From JBBRXJ01 sp038248505 (GTDB lineage: Bacteria > Bacteroidota > Bacteroidia > Bacteroidales > JBBRXJ01), in assembly GCA_038248505.1 (NCBI GenBank), contig JBBRXJ010000001.1, positions 62,001 through 126,000 of the forward strand: a stretch of 64,000 nt of DNA. Reading direction: 5' to 3'. A model generated the notes under the pieces. It was given only the letters and a program-made list of their open reading frames with translations, was not told the DNA's origin and made no database searches. This document shows, in pieces, positions 46,267-55,354 of the stretch. Position numbers and translations under genes: made by a program. The first letter of the stretch is position 1; each line of letters begins with the position of its first letter.

Positions 46267-47355
46267 ATGGATTTTAATGTAAAATATTTTGATGGCGCTT
46301 CCTCTGCAGCTAAAGATGCGATTGTTCATTTTACAAGTGATCATTGGCATATTCGCTATATAGATGAATTTTCAACTGAACATAAATTGGATTGGGATAT
46401 CAATCAAATAAGCAGAATCGCTTCGCATAAAGGCAATCATACATTTCGTTACGGTAAATTTCCTCAGCAAACTATTGAAACGGAATCAAAGGATTTTCTC
46501 GAAGAATTAGCCTGGCAATTTCCGGGTAAGTTGTTTTCTCAACAAGCCAAAAAAATACTTACTGTTGCTGGATCATTCAATTTACTACTTGGTGTTTTTT
46601 TACTGTTTATTTTCTTTGTAGCAGGTATATATTTCTTTGTATTGCCATGGGCATCTCAAGAAGCAGTAAAAAATGTTCCACTGGAATACGAGGAGCGTAT
46701 GGGCGAATTCATTTACAAACAGTTTGTTACCGAGTATTCGCGAAAGGATTCACTTTCGCAATTGCTAGATAGTTTTGCACAAACCATTGATTTTGAAACT
46801 AATTATAATATTAAAGTTACAGTAGTAAAAAGTATGGATATGAATGCTTTTGCTATGCCGGGCGGGCGTATTGTAATCTTTGACAAGATGCTCGATTCCA
46901 TTAATTCCCCCGAACAGCTTTCTGCTTTACTTGCACATGAGGTTTCTCATATTAAATATCGTCATTCATTACAGCTGCTTAGTAAAAATTTAGCAGGTTA
47001 TCTTTTTATTTCATTTATGTTTGGTGATTTAAATGGTGTTGCCTCGGTATTAATTGACAATGTGGATATGTTAAATAATTTAAATTATTCGCGAAAACTT
47101 GAACGGATGGCTGATTTCTCAGCATTTGAAATTCTTAAAATAAATAAAATTGATCAGCATGGCATGTTAGAGTTGTTTGAATTATTAAAAAGTGCCGAAG
47201 ACTTTAAAGCAACGAAAATATTGAGTACTCATCCAGTAATAGATGAGCGTATTGCTTATACTAAATTGGAACTTAAAACGCAAAAAGTAACTCTTGTGAA
47301 TCACGATCGTCAAATGATATGGAATAGAATTAACCAATTAAAAAATAGTAATTAA
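46267..47355 (+). CDS. Membrane-bound M48 family zinc metallopeptidase
   Basis: 362 residues from ATG 46267 (MDFNVKYFDGAS); a frame open to 46249 would overlap DUF898. The N-terminal domain (1-85) is a DUF7092-like beta domain, then one transmembrane helix (about 98-128), and an M48 domain with AMPGGRIVIFDKM, the zinc motif HEVSHIKYRH (HExxH) and ERMADFSAFEIL (third ligand Glu in E/D-x-x-A-D). A single-membrane-pass Oma1/BepA-like protease acting on envelope proteins is likely. It ends with a one-base overlap (TAATG) with the GH92 gene. Confidence 0.9.
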   Translation: MDFNVKYFDGASSAAKDAIVHFTSDHWHIRYIDEFSTEHKLDWDINQISRIASHKGNHTFRYGKFPQQTIETESKDFLEELAWQFPGKLFSQQAKKILTVAGSFNLLLGVFLLFIFFVAGIYFFVLPWASQEAVKNVPLEYEERMGEFIYKQFVTEYSRKDSLSQLLDSFAQTIDFETNYNIKVTVVKSMDMNAFAMPGGRIVIFDKMLDSINSPEQLSALLAHEVSHIKYRHSLQLLSKNLAGYLFISFMFGDLNGVASVLIDNVDMLNNLNYSRKLERMADFSAFEILKINKIDQHGMLELFELLKSAEDFKATKILSTHPVIDERIAYTKLELKTQKVTLVNHDRQMIWNRINQLKNSN

Positions 47356-49574
47356 TGAAACGTTTTTCTTTTATATTTTGTGTGTTTTTGAGTTTATTAG
47401 CCTGCAAAAATTCGGTTAAAAACGACACAATGTTGAATACGATTGATCTTGTTGATCCCTTTTGGGGTTCTGATCATGGTAATGTTTTTGCTGGTTCTTG
47501 TTTGCCTTTTAGCATGATGCGTTTAGGACCCGATGTTGAAATACCTAATAGTACTTCAGGTTATATTTCTGATAAAAACATTGTTGGTTTTAGCCATACA
47601 CATCTTAGCGGAACAGGAGGTGGTCCTCGATATGGAAATATTATGATTATTCCGCAGGCTGGTAGAACTACCATTGTTGATGTAGCTTCGCTAAAAAAGT
47701 TGAATGAGTACGCATCAGCTGCGTATTATCAGGTTACATTGGCACGCAGACAAGGCGATGTTGAATGCTTTTTAACATCATCAGAGAAGGTGGGATTTCA
47801 TAAATATGTTTTTTATGATTGGACAAATAATGATTCTTTAAATGCGAATATTTTAATTGATGTTAGTCATACAAATACTCGAAATGCATTAACAGGAACC
47901 CGTTGCACAGGTGCTAACGTAAATATTGTATCAAATACCGAAATGGAGGGTGAAGCTTCATTTGTAGGTGGTTGGGGCGGCGATCTCCCTTATACCATTT
48001 ATTTTGTAGCAAATTTTAATACTCCATTTGATAATTATGGAACATGGAAGGATACTAGCTTTACGGCCAATTCCAGAAATGCGGAATCTCTTATTATTGG
48101 GGCTTATGCTCGTTATCGTGTTAAACAAAAAGATGAGGTATTAGTTAAAGTTGCAATTTCATTTATGAGTATCGCTAAGGCGCGTGAAAATATGAAAGAA
48201 GTTCCGCATTGGGATTTTTCTCAAGTGCAAAAAAATGCTGAGCGTATTTGGAATGAACAGTTATCAAAAATTCAAGTGAAAGGCGGTAGTCCCGCCTATC
48301 GTAAAATGTTCTATTCTGCTTTACGAAATACAATGATTATGCCCACAAATGTTACTGGTGAATCACCTGAAATGAATCCTTCACGTGTTCATTATTGGGA
48401 GCATTATACTTTATGGGATGTTTTTCGCAGTGTGATGCCATTGTATACTATAATTATGCCTGAGCGACAAACAGAAATTTTAAATAGTCTCTTAGATATT
48501 TATGATAAGTATGCTTATCTTCCTGATGGATGGGTTGCTGGTCATTATGCTGATGTACAGGGAGGATCAAATGCGGATGTTGTTTTTGCCGATGCTGTGG
48601 TGAAAAATTTACCGGGTTTTGATCGTGAAAAAGCTTTTGAAGCGATAAAGAAAAACGCCACTATTCAATCAGATCAGCCAAAATATAAAGGACGATTTTT
48701 GAATGATTATTTGAAGTATGGTTTCATTACCCCACGTTCTACTGACGGAACAGTATCTAAAACTTTAGAATATGCTTATAATGATTTTTGCATTGCTCAA
48801 GTTGCAAAGGCATTAGGGAAGGAGGATGAACAGAAAAAATATAGGGATCAGTCTCTTAAGATATTCAATCTATTTCACCCTACATATAAAATGTTTTGGG
48901 CAAAGGACACAACGGGTGCTTGGTTGCCCGATTTTTCTGTTGATAGTAAACGTGGTGACAGCTGGAATGATCCATACTTTTACGAGGGGGGATCGATCAC
49001 CTATAGCGGTTATGTGCCACATGATATGCAGGGTTTGATAAATCACCATGGAGGCTCTTCTTTTTTTATGAGTTATCTTGATCGTGTTTTTGATTCTGGA
49101 TATTATAAGTTATCTAATGAGCCACTTTTTCTTTTGCCATACCTTTATAATTATATTGGTCGGCATGACAAAACGGCTATAAGGACGCATGCTATTATAT
49201 CTCAGCAATTTAATCCGGGACGCAGAGGCATACCAGGCCAAGATGATAGTGGAGCTATGTCATCATGGTTTATTTTTAGTTCAATGGGATTTTTCCCTGT
49301 TGCTGGCCAAGATGTTTATTTGATCGGTAGTCCCGTTTTCGACGAAATATCTATAAATGTTGGCAAGGGCAAAATTTTTATTTTAACAGCAATGAACTTG
49401 ACTACAAAAAATATTTTTATCAAATCAGCAGTGTTAAATGGTAAAAAACTAAACCGTTCATGGTTTACACACGCTGAGTTAATTAATGGAGGAACGCTTG
49501 AGTTGAATATGACAGATATCCCAACAAACTGGGGGTATGAAGAATTACCTCCCTCACTTTCAAAGGCTAAATAA
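47355..49574 (+). CDS. GH92 alpha-mannosidase, lipoprotein
   Basis: 739 residues with lipobox LLAC (Cys17). GH92 hallmarks: VDPFWGSDHGNVFAGSCLPF, GFSHTHLSGTGGGPRYGNI, HYTLWDVFRSVMPLYTI, GWVAGHYADVQGGSNADVVFAD (catalytic region), SYSGYVPHDMQGLINHHGG-like 'GSITYSGYVPHDMQG' and the terminal GQDDSGAMSSWFIFSSMGFFPV. These calcium-dependent exo-enzymes cleave alpha-mannosidic bonds of N-glycans or yeast mannan. Start coupled to the M48 stop. With the GH2 beta-mannosidase it points to mannose-containing glycans. Confidence 0.94.
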   Translation: MKRFSFIFCVFLSLLACKNSVKNDTMLNTIDLVDPFWGSDHGNVFAGSCLPFSMMRLGPDVEIPNSTSGYISDKNIVGFSHTHLSGTGGGPRYGNIMIIPQAGRTTIVDVASLKKLNEYASAAYYQVTLARRQGDVECFLTSSEKVGFHKYVFYDWTNNDSLNANILIDVSHTNTRNALTGTRCTGANVNIVSNTEMEGEASFVGGWGGDLPYTIYFVANFNTPFDNYGTWKDTSFTANSRNAESLIIGAYARYRVKQKDEVLVKVAISFMSIAKARENMKEVPHWDFSQVQKNAERIWNEQLSKIQVKGGSPAYRKMFYSALRNTMIMPTNVTGESPEMNPSRVHYWEHYTLWDVFRSVMPLYTIIMPERQTEILNSLLDIYDKYAYLPDGWVAGHYADVQGGSNADVVFADAVVKNLPGFDREKAFEAIKKNATIQSDQPKYKGRFLNDYLKYGFITPRSTDGTVSKTLEYAYNDFCIAQVAKALGKEDEQKKYRDQSLKIFNLFHPTYKMFWAKDTTGAWLPDFSVDSKRGDSWNDPYFYEGGSITYSGYVPHDMQGLINHHGGSSFFMSYLDRVFDSGYYKLSNEPLFLLPYLYNYIGRHDKTAIRTHAIISQQFNPGRRGIPGQDDSGAMSSWFIFSSMGFFPVAGQDVYLIGSPVFDEISINVGKGKIFILTAMNLTTKNIFIKSAVLNGKKLNRSWFTHAELINGGTLELNMTDIPTNWGYEELPPSLSKAK

Positions 49575-49613
49575 TTACAATAAATTAATATAATCATCTA
49601 CTAAATTACTAAT

Positions 49614-51911
49614 ATGAAAATGAAAAAACTATTTTGGCTCATTAGTGTTGTTCTGATCTTCACCATGTGCAATAAAAAGAACGAAAGCAGTTATTATAAA
49701 ATAGAAGGAAATCAATTTCGTGAAGGATCTGATCCATATAAAACGAATTTGTATTGGAGTCTGAACAACTCACAAATGCAAGGAAAAATTAGAAGCATTA
49801 AACCGTTTCCAGTAGGAGTAGTGTATTATCAACAGCGTGGTGATAATATGGATTCGGTAAAAAAAGAATTCAAAGTACTAAAAGATCTCGGTTTTACTTC
49901 ACTTAAACAAGTTGTTTTATCAGCACCAGATAATGCACCAGATTTTGAGAAGCAGGTATTTTATGCCGCACTGGATGCCGGTATTACCCCATGGTATTAT
50001 GGTGCTGGAGGGTGGGATCGTATTTCTCAACGTCTTGTTGATTCATTAGGAATTAAGTTGGCTGTTAATACTAAAAATTTGCCAGTGATTGAGTCAGATG
50101 AGCGAATGTTGAAATATCAAGATGCGCTTTTGCGTTCTCGTATTGAGCGTATGCACATGAAACCTATTCCTGGTAAAGGAAAGGGCGAGCCAGGCCGTAA
50201 TAATGCATTTATGCCTGAACGATTGATACCTGAATTTGCTAAATGGTTAGAGAAACAATATCTTACCATTGATGCCTTAAAGGTTGCATGGAATTGTGGT
50301 TTCTGTGGCAAATGCGAATTTTCAAATTTTAGTGAAGCAGCAAAATTGCTCGAAGGTCAAGGTTTTGATGAATTTGGAAAAGGAACTGGAAAGGTAGATC
50401 ATGATTTTCGTCGTTATCGCGATGCTATGCGTTTTCAAGCCGATCTTATTGTTGAAAATTATCAAGGGATGATGAAAATGTTTAACGATTGGGATTCATT
50501 AGAGCCTGAACGTACCGGTGGTCATCAGCTTTTTGAAAATCAAGCAATGAATACATGGGATCTTGAAGGCCAAGCAAAATCAGCTCGCATAGGCGGATCG
50601 TTTTATTCATCTATTCATTTGGCACATCACTTTTTCTTAATTGATGGTGAAATGGTTCGTCCTGCATATTTTCAAGCTCGCACCATCGCTGACATGTTTA
50701 AAGGCGGATGGGCTGCTACATGGGAGTCAACAGGTGGTCCAACGCAGTGGAGTGGTTATGATCAATATACAGTTGATGAAGGGCGCATGACGCAGCTCAT
50801 GCTTTCTTATTTAGCAGCGGGTTTAAAGGGAGTAGGATTATGGATGTGGAATTCACGAGGCGAAGGCTGGGAAGTTGGTGAATATGCATTAGCAGATAAT
50901 CAAGGGAAACCATCACCACGTGCCATTACTGTTGGAAATATTTCAAAGAAAATTCAGGAACAACGTTTTGAATTATGGGACGCACTAGATGAACCCACCG
51001 TTGGTATACTCTATTCATGGGAGAATGAAGCCATGCTCGGGCGTTTATCTATGGGCAGTTATCCTTTAAATACGGCTGTATTCACAACCATGTGGGATAA
51101 GCAATTCCGTCAGTATCATTCGCAAGCTAAAATTGGTATTTCAAGAACACTTGTGGATAATAACGTTCCTTTTGAATATGTAACAGAGCGCGATTTAACA
51201 GCTGGTTTAATAGATCGTTATCCAATTATTTATCTGCCCTTTGTTGTTGCATTAGATGAGGCAGCCATTGATACTTTAATGAGTTTTGTTGAACGAGGAG
51301 GGCGTTTAGTTGCTGATTGCCCAGTATTAATGATTGACACCTACGGCCGCTTAAATAAGCAACGTGTAGGTAGTAAATTTGAAAAATTATTCGGATTTCA
51401 AGCAGCCGATTATTATAATACATTCAATGCTACTAAAATTATTGATAATATTCCTATAACAGGTCAATTTGCTGATGTTAAAATAACACATGGAACTATA
51501 ACTGCCAAATTTCATGATGGTAGTCCTGCAATTATTTCTTCTAACTATGGAAAGGGTACAACCACGGTATTTAATTTTGAAGCATCACGAAATGTTTTTA
51601 AACAAGGAAATATGAAGATGGAAAAACTCATCAATTATTATACCCTTGGCTCTGTTCGTCCACAGTACAGCGTGAAACAAGATGGACATTCCTTTGTGCT
51701 TCGTCGTTCGGCACCCAATGCCGATCACTATTTTATTATCAATCCATGTGCTAATGGAAAAGTTATCGTTTCTTCCTCAGTACTAAATTATACAAAAGCA
51801 CAAGATGTACTCAATACAAAAGATTTGAGTATTTCGGGAAACAGCTTTACAGTATCTGTACCTGCTCGTTCAGGTGTATGGGTGCGGGTAGAGAAGAAAA
51901 AATTAAAATAA
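49614..51911 (+). CDS. GH42/GH164-like glycosidase, lipoprotein
   Basis: 765 residues with a probable lipobox FTMC (Cys20). The TIM barrel (60-440) starts PFPVGVVYYQQRGDNMDSVKKEF; a likely acid/base is in GGHQLFENQ and the nucleophile in WAATWESTGGPTQWSGYDQY. A GH42-type flavodoxin-like domain (460-640) follows: PTVGILYSWENEAMLG, YPIIYLPFVVALDE and GGRLVADCPV, and a final beta domain. The layout fits clan GH-A enzymes with a GH42 fold; GH164 beta-mannosidases share that fold, and the neighbours deal with mannose, so either assignment is open. A cysteine cluster (NCGFCGKCEF, about 225-235) is unusual. A strong terminator follows. Confidence 0.75.
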   Translation: MKMKKLFWLISVVLIFTMCNKKNESSYYKIEGNQFREGSDPYKTNLYWSLNNSQMQGKIRSIKPFPVGVVYYQQRGDNMDSVKKEFKVLKDLGFTSLKQVVLSAPDNAPDFEKQVFYAALDAGITPWYYGAGGWDRISQRLVDSLGIKLAVNTKNLPVIESDERMLKYQDALLRSRIERMHMKPIPGKGKGEPGRNNAFMPERLIPEFAKWLEKQYLTIDALKVAWNCGFCGKCEFSNFSEAAKLLEGQGFDEFGKGTGKVDHDFRRYRDAMRFQADLIVENYQGMMKMFNDWDSLEPERTGGHQLFENQAMNTWDLEGQAKSARIGGSFYSSIHLAHHFFLIDGEMVRPAYFQARTIADMFKGGWAATWESTGGPTQWSGYDQYTVDEGRMTQLMLSYLAAGLKGVGLWMWNSRGEGWEVGEYALADNQGKPSPRAITVGNISKKIQEQRFELWDALDEPTVGILYSWENEAMLGRLSMGSYPLNTAVFTTMWDKQFRQYHSQAKIGISRTLVDNNVPFEYVTERDLTAGLIDRYPIIYLPFVVALDEAAIDTLMSFVERGGRLVADCPVLMIDTYGRLNKQRVGSKFEKLFGFQAADYYNTFNATKIIDNIPITGQFADVKITHGTITAKFHDGSPAIISSNYGKGTTTVFNFEASRNVFKQGNMKMEKLINYYTLGSVRPQYSVKQDGHSFVLRRSAPNADHYFIINPCANGKVIVSSSVLNYTKAQDVLNTKDLSISGNSFTVSVPARSGVWVRVEKKKLK

Positions 51912-51921
51912 ATTTCATAAT

Positions 51922-51958
51922 AAAAAGGGGTTATCATTTTTATTGATAACCCCTTTTT
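51922..51958. terminator. Bidirectional terminator
   Basis: 15-base perfect stem (51922-51936 and 51944-51958) with A5 before and T6 after and a GGGG/CCCC core. It separates the plus-strand glycosidase operon from the convergent GH52-like gene. Confidence 0.88.
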
Positions 51959-52019
51959 TATTACCTAGAATTTTATATTGCTTTCGTTTACTTGTATTAC
52001 AAATAAGCTTAATCGTTTT

Positions 52020-54245
52020 TTATTTTAAATCTTTCAAAAACAATTCGCGTTGAGGAGCCGTGAATTTAGAATCTCTTAAAATATAGCCTAGACTAGCTAT
52101 TCCGCGTGGGTACCAGAATCCAATCCAGCTTGTTTTTGCATCTGAATTTATACCGTCGTTGTATGCATAGTAATTGTTAAGATTCCATTTGTATGCATAT
52201 AATGCTGAGTTTAACGTTGAAATATTGAACCAATATGATGCTACTACATCAACCACCATATTTTTGCTAAACCATATACCTTCTTCAGATGATAAGTGTT
52301 TAATGCCTCTGTCGGTTTTACATAGTTGATACGCCTTCTCAAAAGTTTGTTTTAAATCAGGTAATATTTCATCAATAATAGGAGAGGAGAAACCAGATAA
52401 ACCAGGAAGAAATAATCCATCACTAATCACAGTGCTATATTGTCCCCATCCATTATAACTCTCATCAAGGGATGCTGGGATATAACCATATTTTGCTTGT
52501 GCCGCTTTAAGCGTAGCAACTATTTTTTTTGCTTCGGTACGGTATTTCTCAGCTTGTTTTATTCTTAATTTATCATTATCGAGTATGCCGTTTTCATATC
52601 CAATATCTTTGCCATCCTGTGCATCTTTGATGTCTTTTATTTCTGTTGATTCAGATGCTTTAATGGCTAATATCTCAAACATATCAGCTGAGACTAAATA
52701 TGCCATCATTTGTTTAACTCCTAAAAAAACATTTTCGGGTGATTGTTTTAAAACATCGGCATTATCAAAAGTACTCCAGCCCATCCCTTTATCAACAATG
52801 CCATTACCATCTGTATCGCGATTCATCAATGAATATAAGATAACATCAAGCATGCCAAGCTGCGATTTAACATAAGCATCATCACCCGATATTTTCCAAT
52901 ACCAATAAAGCAATAAAGCATAATTACAATTTTCTTCAGCAGCCATGTGAGGCCCAAAAATGTAGTCAGAGGAAATTGAAACAAAAGGCATGTCACCCAC
53001 ATCGTGTTCAATAAATGGGCCATATTCAGAGGCGCTCATGCCTTCTTTATGATGTTTCCCATACAAGCCTATACCACGATCAATCTCTTTTCGCGCAAGA
53101 TAATCCATCCATATCTCAAGTTGAATTTTTAAACGCCAAGGTGCGAATATTGCCATTAATTCTGTTTCATGTGCCACATCGGTAGTGCTTAAATGCCTGA
53201 AGCGCCCTTCGGCAACATAAAAACGCGCATGATTATTATTATCCAATAAAAAGAATGTGTTTGCTACATCTGACCGAAAGGTTATAGGAATAATCCATCG
53301 TTCTTCATTGCTTATATTACTTCGTGTTATTATATTTTCAAATTTTTCTGAAAGCTTAAGGTTTTCTTTTGCATTGGTTCGTGCATAATTTATTACCTGA
53401 TTCAGATTATTAAAATATTGTGTATAATAGAAGCGGAGCGGAGTGTTGTATTTATTATCTTGTAGTACTTTGCCTTTGTAACATGCTGCATAAATAAGTG
53501 TGTCGTTAACTGTTTTTCCGGAGCTTGCTGTGAATGTAGTTTGTAATCCATTAAAACCAGCAAAGCTAAAATGATGATGCATTTTTGAAATGACTGCGAG
53601 ACTTAGTCGGTCATCAATGGATGAATTGTCGCGGAAGAAAATTTCATTTTGTACTGAATTATAAACCCAAAATTTTGCACCTAAGGATGACCCATCATTA
53701 TGAATCAAATTTTTACGAAGACCTGTTTTGAAAAGACCAGATATCGTTTTTCCTTTGGGAGCAACCAGTTCGCTTATAATATAAAAAGCTGGTGCTATCT
53801 GAACTTTAATATTGGCTGTGTCTTTTAAATCATTTGATGAAGTGAAAGGGGACACAATACTTGCATTAACTTTTATGCCATGGTCAGTTTCTCCGCTTAA
53901 ATTTATAGAAGTCATTCCTACACGTACGTTTTGATTTTTAAGGTACTTCATTCCAGCTGGTAAGGCACAGGTTCTGAAACAATAATTGCCTTCATCAAGT
54001 GAAACAGAAATGAGTAATTCCGATTGCTCATCTTGGTCATATCCAAGAGATCCAGTGTGTACGCCGTAGTCGCGAAAAGCTAATGTTAATGAAAAACGAC
54101 TACCGAAGCGACTGTTTAATACCGTTAGTTGTGTTTGTTCATTAAGTGCTACCGGTGGTATTTTTTCATCTATCTTAATTATTGCATTCGTTTTATTAAA
54201 TAGAAATAATGTTAGCAGCACAAACAAAAAAATCTTCATACGCAT
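52020..54245 (-). CDS. Secreted GH52-like glycosidase
   Basis: 741 residues with a signal peptide (about 1-22). An N-terminal beta-sandwich (25-280) is followed by an alpha/alpha barrel. Segments align by eye with GH52 beta-xylosidases as I recall them: FYVAEGRFRHLSTTDVAHET (nucleophile Glu in EG), PWRLKIQLEIW, EYGPFIEHDVGDMPFVS, WSTFDNADVLKQSPENVFLG (acid/base Asp in FDNAD) and FWYPRGIASLGYIL near the end. GH52 enzymes release xylose from xylo-oligosaccharides, so this gene may widen the substrate range, or have another specificity. It is alone on its strand, 51 bases after the adenosine kinase stop region on the same strand but transcribed toward the operon terminator. Confidence 0.65.
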   Translation of the reverse strand: MRMKIFLFVLLTLFLFNKTNAIIKIDEKIPPVALNEQTQLTVLNSRFGSRFSLTLAFRDYGVHTGSLGYDQDEQSELLISVSLDEGNYCFRTCALPAGMKYLKNQNVRVGMTSINLSGETDHGIKVNASIVSPFTSSNDLKDTANIKVQIAPAFYIISELVAPKGKTISGLFKTGLRKNLIHNDGSSLGAKFWVYNSVQNEIFFRDNSSIDDRLSLAVISKMHHHFSFAGFNGLQTTFTASSGKTVNDTLIYAACYKGKVLQDNKYNTPLRFYYTQYFNNLNQVINYARTNAKENLKLSEKFENIITRSNISNEERWIIPITFRSDVANTFFLLDNNNHARFYVAEGRFRHLSTTDVAHETELMAIFAPWRLKIQLEIWMDYLARKEIDRGIGLYGKHHKEGMSASEYGPFIEHDVGDMPFVSISSDYIFGPHMAAEENCNYALLLYWYWKISGDDAYVKSQLGMLDVILYSLMNRDTDGNGIVDKGMGWSTFDNADVLKQSPENVFLGVKQMMAYLVSADMFEILAIKASESTEIKDIKDAQDGKDIGYENGILDNDKLRIKQAEKYRTEAKKIVATLKAAQAKYGYIPASLDESYNGWGQYSTVISDGLFLPGLSGFSSPIIDEILPDLKQTFEKAYQLCKTDRGIKHLSSEEGIWFSKNMVVDVVASYWFNISTLNSALYAYKWNLNNYYAYNDGINSDAKTSWIGFWYPRGIASLGYILRDSKFTAPQRELFLKDLK

Positions 54246-54296
54246 CTCTTTATTATATTAAAACTAATTTTAATGTTTTTATAAGCTATTATATGT

Positions 54297-55274
54297 TTAT
54301 CTTATTTTCTTAATTTCTTCAATAGCATGAATCCATCGTGTATCATCCATTTTGGCACCAACAACCTCAATAACATTGCCCCCAAGTATGGCACCCATGG
54401 CAGCACATTTATCAAGTGGCATATTGTTAAGCAGTCCGTAAATAAAACCAGAGGCATATAAATCGCCGGCTCCTGTAGTATCAATAGCATTTACCTTAAT
54501 ACTTCCAGCTTTGTAAAGCTTATCTTTTTGACGAATGAGTGAGCCTTCTTTGCCCAATTTTACTACTGCAATGTCGCACATTTTAGCAATCTCATCAACC
54601 GATTCTTCAGGACTAACACCAGTAAACATTTTGGCTTCTTCTTCATTAGCAAAAACAATATCTACATAATCTTTTACAATAGTTCGCAGAAATTCTTTGT
54701 TAGCCATAACAACATTGAAACTAGCCATATCAATAGATATTTTTACTCCTGCTTCTTTTGCTAATCTCACTGATTTTAGTAGTAATTCATGATTCTGAAC
54801 AAGGTAGCCCTCCACATGAAAAATACTATATCCGGTAAATAAATCGGGCGTAATATCATTTGCAATTAATTCAACGGCAGCTCCTAAATAGGTAGCAAAG
54901 GTTCGCTCACTATCTGGTGTAACAAGCGCCACGGCTCTTCCGGTTGGGGTGCTGCTGAGCGATAATAATGTAGTAATGCCAGCATCGGTCATGTCTTTTT
55001 GAAAAAAGGAAGCCATTGGATCGCGCCCCACCTTTCCAATATACCCAGTTTTTACACCGAGTTTGGCAAGACCATGTATGGTATTTGCAGATGATCCACC
55101 CGATGCTTGATGACGCGCTAAATCTTTTGTGCGATTTTGAATATCGTTTACTAATTGCATATCGGCTAACTGCATACTGCCTTTTGCTAGTCCGAATTCA
55201 TACAAAATCATGTCGTCTTTTAATCGCACTAAAATATCAACAAGTGCATTACCAATAGCTAAAACTTTTTCCAT
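54297..55274 (-). CDS. PfkB family adenosine kinase-like protein
   Basis: 325 residues of the ribokinase/PfkB family: N-terminal GNALVDILV, ASGGSSANTIHGLAKLG (35-60 region, GG motif), TGYIGKVGRDP, and the catalytic NAIDTTGAGDLYASGF (Asp base in GAGD). Its place after ahcY and metK supports adenosine kinase: it would phosphorylate the adenosine released by AhcY and pull that reaction forward. Other nucleoside or sugar substrates cannot be excluded. Separated from metK by a hairpin. Confidence 0.88.
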   Translation of the reverse strand: MEKVLAIGNALVDILVRLKDDMILYEFGLAKGSMQLADMQLVNDIQNRTKDLARHQASGGSSANTIHGLAKLGVKTGYIGKVGRDPMASFFQKDMTDAGITTLLSLSSTPTGRAVALVTPDSERTFATYLGAAVELIANDITPDLFTGYSIFHVEGYLVQNHELLLKSVRLAKEAGVKISIDMASFNVVMANKEFLRTIVKDYVDIVFANEEEAKMFTGVSPEESVDEIAKMCDIAVVKLGKEGSLIRQKDKLYKAGSIKVNAIDTTGAGDLYASGFIYGLLNNMPLDKCAAMGAILGGNVIEVVGAKMDDTRWIHAIEEIKKIR

Positions 55275-55296
55275 TTATATTTTGTTTTTAAAATAA

Positions 55297-55332
55297 AAAA
55301 TCCCTTCTCCTGAAAACAAGCGAAGGGATTTT
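55297..55332 (-). terminator. Hairpin between metK and adenosine kinase
   Basis: Perfect 11-base stem (55297-55307 and 55322-55332; loop 14) with A6/T4 flanks, 22 bases after metK on the minus strand. A terminator or partial read-through point. Confidence 0.7.
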
Positions 55333-55354
55333 ATCATATATTATTTTACATTCA

